NCBI RefSeq assembly: GCF_016908565.1 | Contig: NZ_JAFBED010000019.1 | Location: forward strand, 1 to 38,521 | Length of the DNA stretch: 38,521 nt | DNA from: Sutcliffiella tianshenii | GTDB lineage: Bacteria; Bacillota; Bacilli; Bacillales; Bacillaceae_I | Direction: 5' to 3' | Shown: in pieces, positions 15,308 to 23,051 of the stretch | How the letters are laid out: each line of letters starts with the position of its first letter | Position numbering within the stretch: the first letter of the stretch is position 1 | Translations under genes and position numbers: made by a program | Notes under the pieces: generated by a model | Seen by the model: only the letters and a program-made list of their open reading frames with translations | The model's database searches: none | What the model was told of the DNA's origin: nothing

Positions 15308-17335
15308 ATGAATAAACTACTTAAAGTCAATCGAGCCGATGATACGATAATCAATAGTAAATATAATAAGACGAATTCTTTTAGCACCACATCTAATGGA
15401 TTTATCCTATTTGATGCGGATAAAACAATCAGTTTTATTAATGAAGAAGCAAGGAATCTATTAAAGCTTGATGTGCACCCAATGAAAGACCAACATATAT
15501 TATCCATATTTCAACATGACATATCTACTATTATTGATGACCATATAGATAATGTAATCAAGGAAAACAGACTCGAGCAATTCGATCTTATGATTTCTGA
15601 ATTTCCTGTACAGTGGATGAGGTTTATGATGTTTCCCTCTCAGACAATGGAATTCACACTTATCATTCTGGACATTTCAGACGAATACATAAAAAAGGGA
15701 AAAATCTCAGAGACCCAGGAAATCAATTCGATTATCAATGAAACAGCGATGAAGCTGAACAAAACAGAAAAGCCCAAGGAATTACTTGATTCCCTTTTTC
15801 ATCGCCTTTCGAGTACATTGGATTTGGATTTCTATTTCAACTACCTTTGGAATAAGAAAGATGATAAGCTGCACCTCATGAATTATTATGGGATATCCGA
15901 AGCTGCAGCAGACCGGATGAGGGTACTTGCTAAAGGCGAGGCGATTTGTGGTTCAGTGGCAAGTAAGATGACATCTGAAGTAGTGGAGCATGTAGATCAA
16001 TCCGATGATAGAAGAGTTGATAAGCTGAAGTTTTTCGGAATAAAGGCGTATGCATGCGAACCACTGATTTCAAATGGGAAACTGGTAGGTACTTTATCAT
16101 TTGGTTCAAAAAAGCGGGGAAGTTTCACGCAGGAAGAACTAGATTTAATACATACCATTAGTCAACAGGTAACCCTTGCATTGAATAAAATCAGTATTGT
16201 GGAAGAAATGACACATAACACTAACTCACTGCAGAAGGCCAATATTCATCTTATGCAGAATGAAAAGAATCTACGTGATATCTTCGAAGGCGCGCAGGTG
16301 GGAATCATCATTCTGGATAACGAAGGAAATATAGTTGATACAAATCCTGCTGCCTGCTCCATTCTTGGGATATCGGAAGAAGAGTGCAAATCTCTACAAG
16401 TGAAAAAATTTGTGAGTGATTCAAACGAGATCCCTATTGAGGTGCATTGGAGTAATCTATTGACTTTAGGAAAAACGAATTCTGATGAGTACATGATACA
16501 TCGGCCGGATCAGACGGAAAGAATCATTAGTTTTTCTGCTTCCAAAGACATTTATCATAAGCATCATATGATCATCTTTCATGATATAACGCTGCAAAAA
16601 AGTATCGAGCAATCACTTATCAATGAAAAGAATGTTGCGGAAAAATCCAATAGGACGAAAACGAATTTTCTTGCCATGATCAGTCATGAGTTACGTACAC
16701 CATTGAATTCCATTATAGGTTTTGCGCAAATATTGGATGATGATAAAAAGGATCCACTTACTCCCAAGCAGGAATATCGCTTAGGGAAAATTCTATATTC
16801 CAGTAAACACCTGCTTCAATTAATTAATAACATCCTTGAATTGGTTAGAATTGATTCCAAGCCTGATAAGTCGGATAACAATAACAAGCCTGTCAATGTC
16901 AAAGATGCGATTCAAGATTGCATACAATTGGTGAAAAATAATGCATCAAACAAAAGGATCCAAGTCAGTGTGGAAGAAGGCCAGGAGGATGTGACCATAC
17001 TGGTTGATCCTATCCGGTTTCAACAGGTCGTCGTCAATCTCCTGGCAAATGCCATTAAATATAATAAACAAGAAGGTTCTGTTTCTCTATATTGGAAGGT
17101 GACTGGACATTATCTCGCGTTATTTGTAAAAGATACCGGAATAGGAATTCCACAGGAACTGCAGGAAAAGATTTTTGAGCCTTTTTATCGAATCTTCCAT
17201 GAGGACTTTAATATTGAAGGAACAGGTATTGGTTTGACCCTGGTGAAACAAAATGTACTGGAGATGAAAGGTACAGTGGGGGTGTGTAGCCAAGAGCATG
17301 CAGGAAGTACATTCTGGGTGAAGATCCCTATATAA
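15308..17335 (+). CDS. Soluble PAS-GAF-PAS sensor histidine kinase
   Basis: The 675-residue cytosolic sensor kinase has no membrane helix. By residue: PAS-like (about 28-125), GAF (about 150-297, ending IKAYACEPL-VGTLSFGS-FTQEELDLI), PAS (about 320-430), and HisKA with phospho-accepting H460 (ISHELRTPLNSIIG). The HATPase then follows with N box (NLLANAIKYN), G1 (DTGIGI), F box (FEPFYR) and G2 (GTGIGLTLVK). Start 15308 is preferred over 15302 because GAAAGGA gives better spacing. The ligand is unknown; GAF and PAS domains often bind small molecules, haem or flavin. A LytTR regulator follows after 29 bases, an unusual partner for a HisKA-type kinase. I do not recognise a named orthologue. Confidence 0.85.
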   Translation: MNKLLKVNRADDTIINSKYNKTNSFSTTSNGFILFDADKTISFINEEARNLLKLDVHPMKDQHILSIFQHDISTIIDDHIDNVIKENRLEQFDLMISEFPVQWMRFMMFPSQTMEFTLIILDISDEYIKKGKISETQEINSIINETAMKLNKTEKPKELLDSLFHRLSSTLDLDFYFNYLWNKKDDKLHLMNYYGISEAAADRMRVLAKGEAICGSVASKMTSEVVEHVDQSDDRRVDKLKFFGIKAYACEPLISNGKLVGTLSFGSKKRGSFTQEELDLIHTISQQVTLALNKISIVEEMTHNTNSLQKANIHLMQNEKNLRDIFEGAQVGIIILDNEGNIVDTNPAACSILGISEEECKSLQVKKFVSDSNEIPIEVHWSNLLTLGKTNSDEYMIHRPDQTERIISFSASKDIYHKHHMIIFHDITLQKSIEQSLINEKNVAEKSNRTKTNFLAMISHELRTPLNSIIGFAQILDDDKKDPLTPKQEYRLGKILYSSKHLLQLINNILELVRIDSKPDKSDNNNKPVNVKDAIQDCIQLVKNNASNKRIQVSVEEGQEDVTILVDPIRFQQVVVNLLANAIKYNKQEGSVSLYWKVTGHYLALFVKDTGIGIPQELQEKIFEPFYRIFHEDFNIEGTGIGLTLVKQNVLEMKGTVGVCSQEHAGSTFWVKIPI

Positions 17336-17364
17336 TTTTACGGAAAGAAAGGGGTTTTCTTCGA

Positions 17365-18099
17365 TTGAAACCAATAAATCTCATTATTGTTGATGACAAT
17401 CAGGATTCTCTTGAAATACTTAAATTTTTTATAAGTCAGTTAAAAGACTTTAATATAATGGATACTTGTAAAAATGGAGAACAGTTGATTGATAGTGTAA
17501 TGAAAAACAAACCGGAGTTAGTAATTGCGGATATTAATATGCCAAATAAAAATGGACTGGAAGCCATCAAGGAGTGCCTCGTATTTGCGCCGGAATTAAA
17601 ATTCATTTTTGCCACAGGATACAATGAATTTGCTGTCGAAGCATTTGCACTATCCGCAGTGGATTATTTGGTTAAGCCGATTGAAAAAATAAGGTTGTAC
17701 AAAGCACTCGAAAGAGCAAAGACAGTCATATTGAATGATCGGGAAGGGGCGGAACCCTCAAGCTACAAAAGGCTTGCCGTCCGTTCTAACAGTTCTTTTT
17801 ATTATATTGCATTTCATGATATCATTTTCATCGAAAAATCAGGAAAAAAATGCATTATTTATACTGTCAACCAGACAGTGGAAACTTATGAAAATATCAG
17901 TGATATCTATAAGCAGCTAGACGATAATTTCTATCGGACTCATCGTTCCTATATAGTGAATCTGCGTATGTTATCACACATCACGCCTAAAAACGAAACC
18001 TATTTTGCATATTTTATCAATCACGAAAAATATGCACATATTTCTAAGCTCAAGATAAATGAGGTTCAAGAGATGCTTGCCCAGATTACGAATATATAG
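17365..18099 (+). CDS. LytTR-family response regulator
   Basis: The 244-residue regulator has a receiver domain at 1-120: acidic pocket D10/D11, phospho-acceptor D56 (VIADINMPNKNG), T84 and K104 (LVKPIEK). A LytTR DNA-binding domain spans about 133-238 (YYIAFHDIIFIEKSGKK, then FYRTHRSYIVNLRML). It probably acts as a transcription factor phosphorylated by the preceding kinase. The start is TTG at 17365, with GAAAGGGG about 10 bases upstream; no ATG lies nearby in frame. LytTR regulators usually pair with LytS/AgrC-type kinases, so the HisKA-type partner here is atypical. Confidence 0.9.
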   Translation: MKPINLIIVDDNQDSLEILKFFISQLKDFNIMDTCKNGEQLIDSVMKNKPELVIADINMPNKNGLEAIKECLVFAPELKFIFATGYNEFAVEAFALSAVDYLVKPIEKIRLYKALERAKTVILNDREGAEPSSYKRLAVRSNSSFYYIAFHDIIFIEKSGKKCIIYTVNQTVETYENISDIYKQLDDNFYRTHRSYIVNLRMLSHITPKNETYFAYFINHEKYAHISKLKINEVQEMLAQITNI

Positions 18100-18138
18100 T
18101 CCTATGGTTCGTAAGCTGGGCTTTTTGGTTAAAATGTA

Positions 18139-18179
18139 AGCTTTTCCCCAAAATGTTGGTGCAAAAGGGGTGAAAAGCT
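18139..18179. other. Hairpin after the LytTR regulator
   Basis: AGCTTTTC (18139-18146) pairs perfectly with GAAAAGCT (18172-18179), extended by CCC/GGG next to a one-base bulge. No T run follows, so it is not a standard terminator. It may block read-through, stabilise the 3' end or be a protein site. Confidence 0.4.
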
Positions 18180-18231
18180 AAGGAACAGTACTGAAATGCA
18201 ATGTTTTTACACTCAATGGCTGGTAATTTAT

Positions 18232-18261
18232 TGGACAAAGGTGAAACGTTTCCGATAAGAT
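18232..18261 (+). promoter_or_regulatory. Candidate distal sda promoter with palindrome in the spacer
   Basis: TGGACA (18232-18237), an 18-base spacer and TAAGAT (18256-18261). The perfect 10-base palindrome GAAACGTTTC (18243-18252) lies inside the spacer, where a bound repressor would block RNA polymerase. The leader downstream can form a stem from TAAGATAG (18274-18281) and CTATCTTA (18333-18340). Confidence 0.4.
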
Positions 18262-18378
18262 TTAATTATAGGGTAAGATAGTTTACCAGCACTTCCGTTC
18301 CACTAATTTAGGATTTTTAAAAAGATGAAAAGCTATCTTATTTAAATGTTCGTTCACTACAAACTAACTAGCGAATGG

Positions 18379-18407
18379 TTGTCAGTCTTTACAATACATA
18401 ATAAGAT
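18379..18407 (+). promoter_or_regulatory. Proximal sigma-A promoter for the sda-like gene
   Basis: TTGTCA (18379-18384), a 17-base spacer and TAAGAT (18402-18407), about 50 bases before the start codon. Confidence 0.55.
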
Positions 18408-18455
18408 ACCTTAAATCAGCTATTTAGAAAATCCTAACGATTGGGAGGGAATCCA

Positions 18456-18593
18456 ATGGATTTATTAAGTAACGAATCACTCATAGAAGTATATATGGCA
18501 GCCAAAAACAATGATCTTAATGAAGATTTCTTAAAGTTAGTTTTAGAAGAAATCAAAAGAAGGAATATTGAACTGCCAATGACCCATACATAA
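18456..18593 (+). CDS. sda: Sda-like sporulation histidine kinase inhibitor
   Basis: This 45-residue product (138-base frame) matches Sda. LLSNESLIEVYMAAKNNDLN and EDFLKLVLEEIKRR align with the remembered LSDELLIESYFKATEMNLN and RDFIELIENEIKRR of B. subtilis Sda, a helical hairpin that binds the DHp domain of KinA and blocks sporulation initiation. GGGAGGG lies six bases before the ATG. Two candidate promoters precede it and a terminator follows. I do not see clear DnaA boxes (TTATNCACA) in its promoter region, although B. subtilis sda is DnaA-controlled. Its place after a HisKA kinase operon may be meaningful. It could be the only Sda or a paralogue. Confidence 0.85.
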   Translation: MDLLSNESLIEVYMAAKNNDLNEDFLKLVLEEIKRRNIELPMTHT

Positions 18594-18606
18594 AGAACGT
18601 TTGTTG

Positions 18607-18640
18607 AAAAAGATGTACAGGAATAAGGGCATCTTTTTTT
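18607..18640 (+). terminator. Terminator of sda
   Basis: AAAAAGATG (18607-18615) pairs with CATCTTTTT (18630-18638), and the T run continues. The loop is long (14 bases). Confidence 0.65.
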
Positions 18641-18697
18641 GTCATATTAAAAATAACTTCATTCACGAAGGTTCATTCATCCAGAAGGAGGATTTTT

Positions 18698-19003
18698 ATG
18701 TATATTGTTCATTCAACATTTAAAGTACCACCAGAAAAAGCTGATGAAGTGATTGCCATTTACCATAATCGTTCCGGACTGGTGGAAAAAGCGGAAGGAT
18801 TCCAACGTTTTCTCTTGCTGCAAAATGAAAAGAAAACTGGTGAACTGACTGTGTTCATGGAATGGGATACTAAGGAAGCGTTCCTCACCTGGGTACAGGG
18901 AGAAGATTATAAACGGATCCATGAGTTGGAAAAGAAATATCCTGACCAGCAGTTGGCATCCATTATACCCACCATCACCAGATATAAGGTTGTGGCAACA
19001 TGA
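18698..19003 (+). CDS. Antibiotic biosynthesis monooxygenase (ABM) domain protein, possibly haem-degrading
   Basis: The 101-residue product is a ferredoxin-like ABM domain. It begins with a beta strand (MYIVHSTFKVP), continues with an alpha helix and then GLVEKAEGFQRFLLLQN, GELTVFMEWDTKEAFLTWVQGEDY and a final helix/strand. The E-G-F and W-x-x-x-E-x-F-x-x-W pattern is shared with IsdG/HmoA/HmoB haem monooxygenases and general ABM proteins, so haem breakdown is possible but not shown. A strong AGAAGGAGG precedes the ATG. The stop overlaps the start of the next gene (ATGA), which indicates a coupled pair. Confidence 0.75.
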   Translation: MYIVHSTFKVPPEKADEVIAIYHNRSGLVEKAEGFQRFLLLQNEKKTGELTVFMEWDTKEAFLTWVQGEDYKRIHELEKKYPDQQLASIIPTITRYKVVAT

Positions 19004-19413
19004 CCAAATTGATACTTTCCCCAACCGTTCAAAAAATTAAAGCCGATATTGGTGATATAGATGTTACGCCAATTGTTGAAAAAGTGGTGGCTACCATGTA
19101 TAGCGACTTTCCATTTCTAGAAGAGAAATTTGGAGAAAAGGGAAAAGAACGGACAATAGAAGACAACTTCTATCATTTCCTATATCTGAATACCGCTTAT
19201 AAACTGAATGACACAGACACTTTTATCGATTATGCAACATGGCTGAACAGTGTTTTGGTCAGCAGGGGGTTAAAGACGGACATGATCATCTATAACTTCG
19301 AGAAAATCCAGGAATGCATGCCAGGAATATTGGAGCCTGAGGTAGAAAAGAGATTCATGGACTATTTGGAAGCAGGTATCCAAAAACTAAAACAATCCAC
19401 GAATGAAGATTAG
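19000..19413 (+). CDS. Helical protein coupled to the ABM monooxygenase
   Basis: The 137-residue product is predicted almost entirely helical, hydrophilic and without signal peptide or membrane helix. Notable are the aromatic-rich DNFYHFLYLNTAYKLNDTD (about 51-69) and TFIDYATWLNSVLVSRGLKTD (about 70-90). The pattern recalls non-haem globin-like sensor domains (RsbR N-terminus, phycocyanin-like folds), but this is only an impression. One cysteine (QECMPG) and several histidines are present. It overlaps the upstream gene by four bases, so the two products may act together. Confidence 0.7.
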   Translation: MTKLILSPTVQKIKADIGDIDVTPIVEKVVATMYSDFPFLEEKFGEKGKERTIEDNFYHFLYLNTAYKLNDTDTFIDYATWLNSVLVSRGLKTDMIIYNFEKIQECMPGILEPEVEKRFMDYLEAGIQKLKQSTNED

Positions 19414-19418
19414 TAATA

Positions 19419-19450
19419 AACAGTGCGATTTATAAATGCACTGTTTTTTT
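19419..19450 (+). terminator. Terminator of the ABM operon
   Basis: ACAGTGC pairs with GCACTGT around an inner ATTTATAAAT palindrome, then seven or more T. Confidence 0.85.
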
Positions 19451-19531
19451 GCTTTAGGGTTATTTCGAAAGATCAATTAATACAATGAATAACAAAGCCT
19501 TTTGATCTGAATATGAACGAGGGGGACTAGC

Positions 19532-19741
19532 ATGAAAAAGTATAAAATCATGTTTTATGGTGTACTCATCAGTTTTTTTCTCTCTGTACTCTATTCCATT
19601 TATATTCACTTTTCAGACCCTACCTGGGGGGATTTGGCTGCAGTGGCTTCCTTTATTGTCGTCTTTCCATCTGCCCTGTTACTCACCCTATTGATTCAGC
19701 TGGGATATCTTATATATAACAGGAAATCAAAACGAAAATAA
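19532..19741 (+). CDS. Small two-helix membrane protein, hypothetical
   Basis: The 69-residue product has a basic N-terminus and two predicted membrane helices at about residues 5-26 (IMFYGVLISFFLSVLYSIYI) and 37-62 (AVASFIVVFPSALLLTLLIQLG). Its lysine/arginine-rich C-terminus (YNRKSKRK) suggests both ends face the cytosol. I do not recognise the family. AGGGGGA precedes the ATG at a normal distance. No clear terminator follows. Confidence 0.65.
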   Translation: MKKYKIMFYGVLISFFLSVLYSIYIHFSDPTWGDLAAVASFIVVFPSALLLTLLIQLGYLIYNRKSKRK

Positions 19742-19859
19742 AAGGTCCAATATTCCGCAGCGTTCCACTTCACAGGATTGTCAACTTTCCATCCGCTATC
19801 GGACCAGGAAATCCATTATAATACTTAAAACAACCAGTAAATAGTAAGGTGGTTATTCT

Positions 19860-20159
19860 ATGAAAAAGACGCCGATCGATCGATTCCGAGTCATGGGGCT
19901 TATTGAAGGAGGCTCGTTGCTTCTGCTAGTGTTTATCGCCATGCCGCTAAAATATGGCCTGGATATCCCTCAGGTGGTTAGTGTAGTCGGGGCAATCCAT
20001 GGATTTCTCTTCATCACTTACCTTTTTGTCATCGCATATGTGACGTACAAAGTCAGATGGTCCTTTAAATGGATTGCCGGTGCGATTATCGCAGCGTTCA
20101 TCCCCTTTGGAAATATTATTTTGGACTCCTATCTGAAAAAATCCACGTTAGTAAACTGA
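19860..20159 (+). CDS. DUF3817 family membrane protein (YdzA-like)
   Basis: The 99-residue product has three predicted helices. RFRVMGLIEGGSLLLLVFIAMPLKY (8-32), VVGAIHGFLFITYLFVIAYV and the final GNIILDSYLKK match the DUF3817 signature (R-x-x-x-x-x-EG-x-S...PLKY...G-x-x-HG). B. subtilis YdzA is a member; function unknown. AAGGTGG lies upstream of the ATG and a terminator follows. Confidence 0.82.
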   Translation: MKKTPIDRFRVMGLIEGGSLLLLVFIAMPLKYGLDIPQVVSVVGAIHGFLFITYLFVIAYVTYKVRWSFKWIAGAIIAAFIPFGNIILDSYLKKSTLVN

Positions 20160-20187
20160 CCCTTCATCTCAGGGGTCGTTTTTTTTA
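20156..20187 (+). terminator. Terminator of the DUF3817 gene
   Basis: GACCC pairs with GGGTC, loop region TTCATCTCAG, followed after CG by eight T. Confidence 0.7.
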
Positions 20188-20210
20188 TGCAGTTTATTAT
20201 AGGTTTCCGT

Positions 20211-20241
20211 TTGAATGACTTATAATGAATGCAGATATAAT
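20211..20241 (+). promoter_or_regulatory. Candidate promoter for the metallophosphoesterase
   Basis: TTGAAT (20211-20216) and TATAAT (20236-20241) with a 19-base spacer. A second TATAAT at 20221-20226 could pair with TTATAG 18 bases upstream. The true choice is open. Confidence 0.35.
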
Positions 20242-20260
20242 CATTAAAGGGGTTGTCGTA

Positions 20261-21385
20261 TTGAAGCTTCGTCCAGTCTTATCGATTATTGCATTTTTTT
20301 CATTGTACAATATTCTTGTTTACTATATTGGCTGGAATGTGTGGATATGGGGAAGTACCTTTTTTCATTGGGAACACCCCATCCTTTTTAGCCTTATTAT
20401 AGCAGTGATCGCATATTCCTATATTCTAGGAAGATTGTCAAAGGGGCTAAGTTTCCTTTCCATAATCGGTTCCTATTGGTTTGCGGTGGTGCAGTACGGT
20501 CTACTTTTGTTACCTATATGCAATTTAACTGTATTCCTATTGAAGTGGAGCCCATTATCAGAAGAAGCTGCGATCATTTGGACCGGTAATGTTACCTTGT
20601 TCATTTTTCTACTGTTGATGGCATTAGGTACTTTCAATGCATACAGTCCGGTAATTCGAAGCTATGAAATATCTATACCCAAAAGGGGAAACCACCATAA
20701 GGAACTGAAAATAGCAGTGGCTTCTGACATGCATTTTGGGAAACTCTCTGGTAGGGCCCATGTTAGCCGACTCGTAAAAACGGTGGAAAGAATAAAACCG
20801 GACTTGATTTTGCTTCCCGGAGATATAATTGATGACGATCCAAAGCAATTTGTACGGAAGCAAATGGGGGGAATTCTAAAAAGAATGCGTGCTCCATTGG
20901 GGATTTATGGAGTGCTGGGCAATCACGAGTACTACGGAAGGGAAATTCCCGCATTTTTAGAAGAAATGAAAAAGTTGGATATCCATATCCTGATGGATGA
21001 AGTATGGAAAGTCGGGGACAGCTTTTACATATTAGGCAGGAAAGATAAAACTGATTCTAAAAGAAAATCAATAAAGGACTTGGCAGAGAACCTCGATCAT
21101 AATCTCCCCATCATCGCGATGGATCATCAGCCGACCCAGCTCCAAGAAGCAGAGGAAAGCGGTATCGATTTAATTTTGTCCGGACACACCCACAGAGGGC
21201 AAATGCTGCCCAATCACCTTATAACAAAAAGGATGTTCGAACTGGATTGGGGTTATCTGCAGAAAAACAGTTTGCATGCCATTGTTTCCTCGGGCTTCGG
21301 TTTTTGGGGACCCCCGATAAGGATCGGGAGCCGTTCAGAGGTAGTTGAAATAAAGATATCCTTCTTACAAGAAGATAAAGTCTGA
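20261..21385 (+). CDS. Membrane-anchored metallophosphoesterase (YkuE/YkoQ-like)
   Basis: The 374-residue protein has about four N-terminal membrane helices (residues 1-135) and a calcineurin-like metallophosphoesterase domain. The domain motifs are all intact: ASDMHFGK, GDIIDDD, GNHEYYG, an invariant H in MDHQP, and GHTHRGQ. It probably hydrolyses phosphoesters near the membrane (related proteins act on UDP-sugar or lipid substrates); the substrate is unknown. The start is TTG at 20261, with AAAGGGG eight bases upstream. The in-frame ATG at 20225 has no ribosome binding site and overlaps the promoter. Confidence 0.85.
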   Translation: MKLRPVLSIIAFFSLYNILVYYIGWNVWIWGSTFFHWEHPILFSLIIAVIAYSYILGRLSKGLSFLSIIGSYWFAVVQYGLLLLPICNLTVFLLKWSPLSEEAAIIWTGNVTLFIFLLLMALGTFNAYSPVIRSYEISIPKRGNHHKELKIAVASDMHFGKLSGRAHVSRLVKTVERIKPDLILLPGDIIDDDPKQFVRKQMGGILKRMRAPLGIYGVLGNHEYYGREIPAFLEEMKKLDIHILMDEVWKVGDSFYILGRKDKTDSKRKSIKDLAENLDHNLPIIAMDHQPTQLQEAEESGIDLILSGHTHRGQMLPNHLITKRMFELDWGYLQKNSLHAIVSSGFGFWGPPIRIGSRSEVVEIKISFLQEDKV

Positions 21386-21416
21386 AAAATAGACACTATG
21401 TGGTCTATTTTTTTTG
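21385..21416 (+). terminator. Terminator of the metallophosphoesterase gene
   Basis: AAATAGAC (21387-21394) pairs with GTCTATTT (21403-21410), followed by a T run. Confidence 0.7.
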
Positions 21417-21477
21417 TGGGGGAAAATGAAGTATAATGACACTAGACTAAAAATAGAAAGAAAAATGAGGCTACAAC

Positions 21478-22920
21478 ATGAAAAATAGTTTTAGAGACTT
21501 CCGTTTAAGCGAGGAGATAGTTTCCGCACTAGAAAAATTGAAATATACCGTGCCTACGGAGGTACAGGCAAAAGTCCTTCCAATAGCAATGGAAAAGAAG
21601 GATCTTGTCGTAAAATCACAGACAGGCAGCGGCAAGACTGCAGCCTATGGCATACCTCTTTGTGAACTAGTAGAGTGGGAGGAAAATAAGCCCCAATCAC
21701 TCGTTCTGACACCAACCCGAGAACTCGCAGCCCAGGTCAAAGAGGACATAACGAATATCGGAAGGTTCAAAAGGATAAAAGCTACCGCCATCTATGGCAA
21801 ACAACCTTTTGAGAGACAGAAGCTGGAGTTGAAGCAAAAGTCCCATGTGGTTGTGGGGACACCTGGCAGGGTGCTCGATCATATGGAAAAAGGGACATTT
21901 GACGTGACGCGAGTAAAGTATCTCATAATTGATGAAGCAGATGAAATGCTTAATATGGGCTTTATCGATCAAGTGGAGGCCATCATCCAAAAGTTGCCCA
22001 CTGACAGAGTGACCATGCTTTTCTCGGCTACACTGCCCGAGGATGTGGAGCAACTATCTCATCGATATTTGAAAAGTCCAACTCACATAGAAATAAAAGG
22101 TACCGGTATCACTACAGAAAAAATTGTCCATGAAATGATTGAAGTACAGGAGAATGATAAGTTCTCTATTCTGAAAGCTGTCACAACAGTGGAGAACCCG
22201 GATAGTTGCATCATTTTTTGCAGGACGCAGGTTCAGGTGGATGATGTATATCGTCAGCTTGATCGCGCTGGCTATCCTTGTGACAAGCTACATGGAGGTT
22301 TGGTGCAGGAGGACCGCTTTGCAGTCATGAATGATTTCAAACTTGGGAAATTCCGTTACTTGGTTGCGACAGATGTTGCAGCAAGAGGAATTGATATTGC
22401 CAATGTTTCACTGGTGATCAATTACGATCTGCCGATGGAAAAGGAGAGCTATGTCCATCGAACAGGACGGACGGCACGTGCAGGAAATTCCGGTAAGGCA
22501 ATCACCTTCACCACTCCTTTTGAAGAAAAATTCCTGGCTGAAATCGAATCGTATATAGGATTTAAGATAACAAAAAGAGAAGCTCCGACTAGAGAATCGG
22601 TCTTTGGGGCAACACCACAATTTGAAGCTAAAATAAATTCACGTCCTACCATTAAAGAAGTAAAAAGTGCGAAATTGGACAAGGATATCATGAAGCTCTA
22701 TTTCAATGGTGGCAAGAAAAAGAAAATCAGGGCGGTCGACTTTGTCGGCACCATTTCGAAAATACCTGGAGTGGCTGCTGGTGACATAGGCATCATTACG
22801 ATCCAGGATAATGTCTCTTATGTGGATATTTTAAATGGGAAAGGTCCTCTTGTACTTAAGGCGATGAAGAACACCACGATTAAAGGGAAAATGCTGAAGG
22901 TACATGAGGCACGTCAATAA
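21478..22920 (+). CDS. dbpA: DEAD-box ATP-dependent RNA helicase DbpA (YxiN)
   Basis: The 480-residue helicase is predicted to act in 50S ribosome assembly. Motifs in order are a Q motif ([13 protein letters not shown]), Walker A ([10 protein letters not shown]), [20 protein letters not shown] ([10 protein letters not shown]), [13 protein letters not shown] and [10 protein letters not shown]. The C-terminal RRM-like domain ([19 protein letters not shown], then [11 protein letters not shown] and GKMLKVHEA) is the DbpA/YxiN type that binds hairpin 92 of 23S rRNA. Length equals the B. subtilis protein. The ribosome binding site (GAGG) is weak. No clear terminator follows. Confidence 0.95.
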   Translation: MKNSFRDFRLSEEIVSALEKLKYTVPTEVQAKVLPIAMEKKDLVVKSQTGSGKTAAYGIPLCELVEWEENKPQSLVLTPTRELAAQVKEDITNIGRFKRIKATAIYGKQPFERQKLELKQKSHVVVGTPGRVLDHMEKGTFDVTRVKYLIIDEADEMLNMGFIDQVEAIIQKLPTDRVTMLFSATLPEDVEQLSHRYLKSPTHIEIKGTGITTEKIVHEMIEVQENDKFSILKAVTTVENPDSCIIFCRTQVQVDDVYRQLDRAGYPCDKLHGGLVQEDRFAVMNDFKLGKFRYLVATDVAARGIDIANVSLVINYDLPMEKESYVHRTGRTARAGNSGKAITFTTPFEEKFLAEIESYIGFKITKREAPTRESVFGATPQFEAKINSRPTIKEVKSAKLDKDIMKLYFNGGKKKKIRAVDFVGTISKIPGVAAGDIGIITIQDNVSYVDILNGKGPLVLKAMKNTTIKGKMLKVHEARQ

Positions 22921-23051
22921 TTAATATGATATCAATCCATCAGAGAATCAAAAAAGAGGGATAAGGAAGATACGGAACTGCAAAAATTGGGTTAAGGTGC
23001 AAAACAATCGAATATTCTTTTGTAAGAGCCTTGAAAAAGGGAGGACAAAAG

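Noticed and set aside
18243-18252. Possible CcpA cre site at GAAACGTTTC
   Set aside because: The spacing does not fit the cre consensus TGnAAnCGnnnnCA; kept only as an unassigned palindrome.
18100-18455. DnaA boxes expected upstream of sda
   Set aside because: I found no good TTATNCACA or complement by eye; a matrix search would be needed to claim any.
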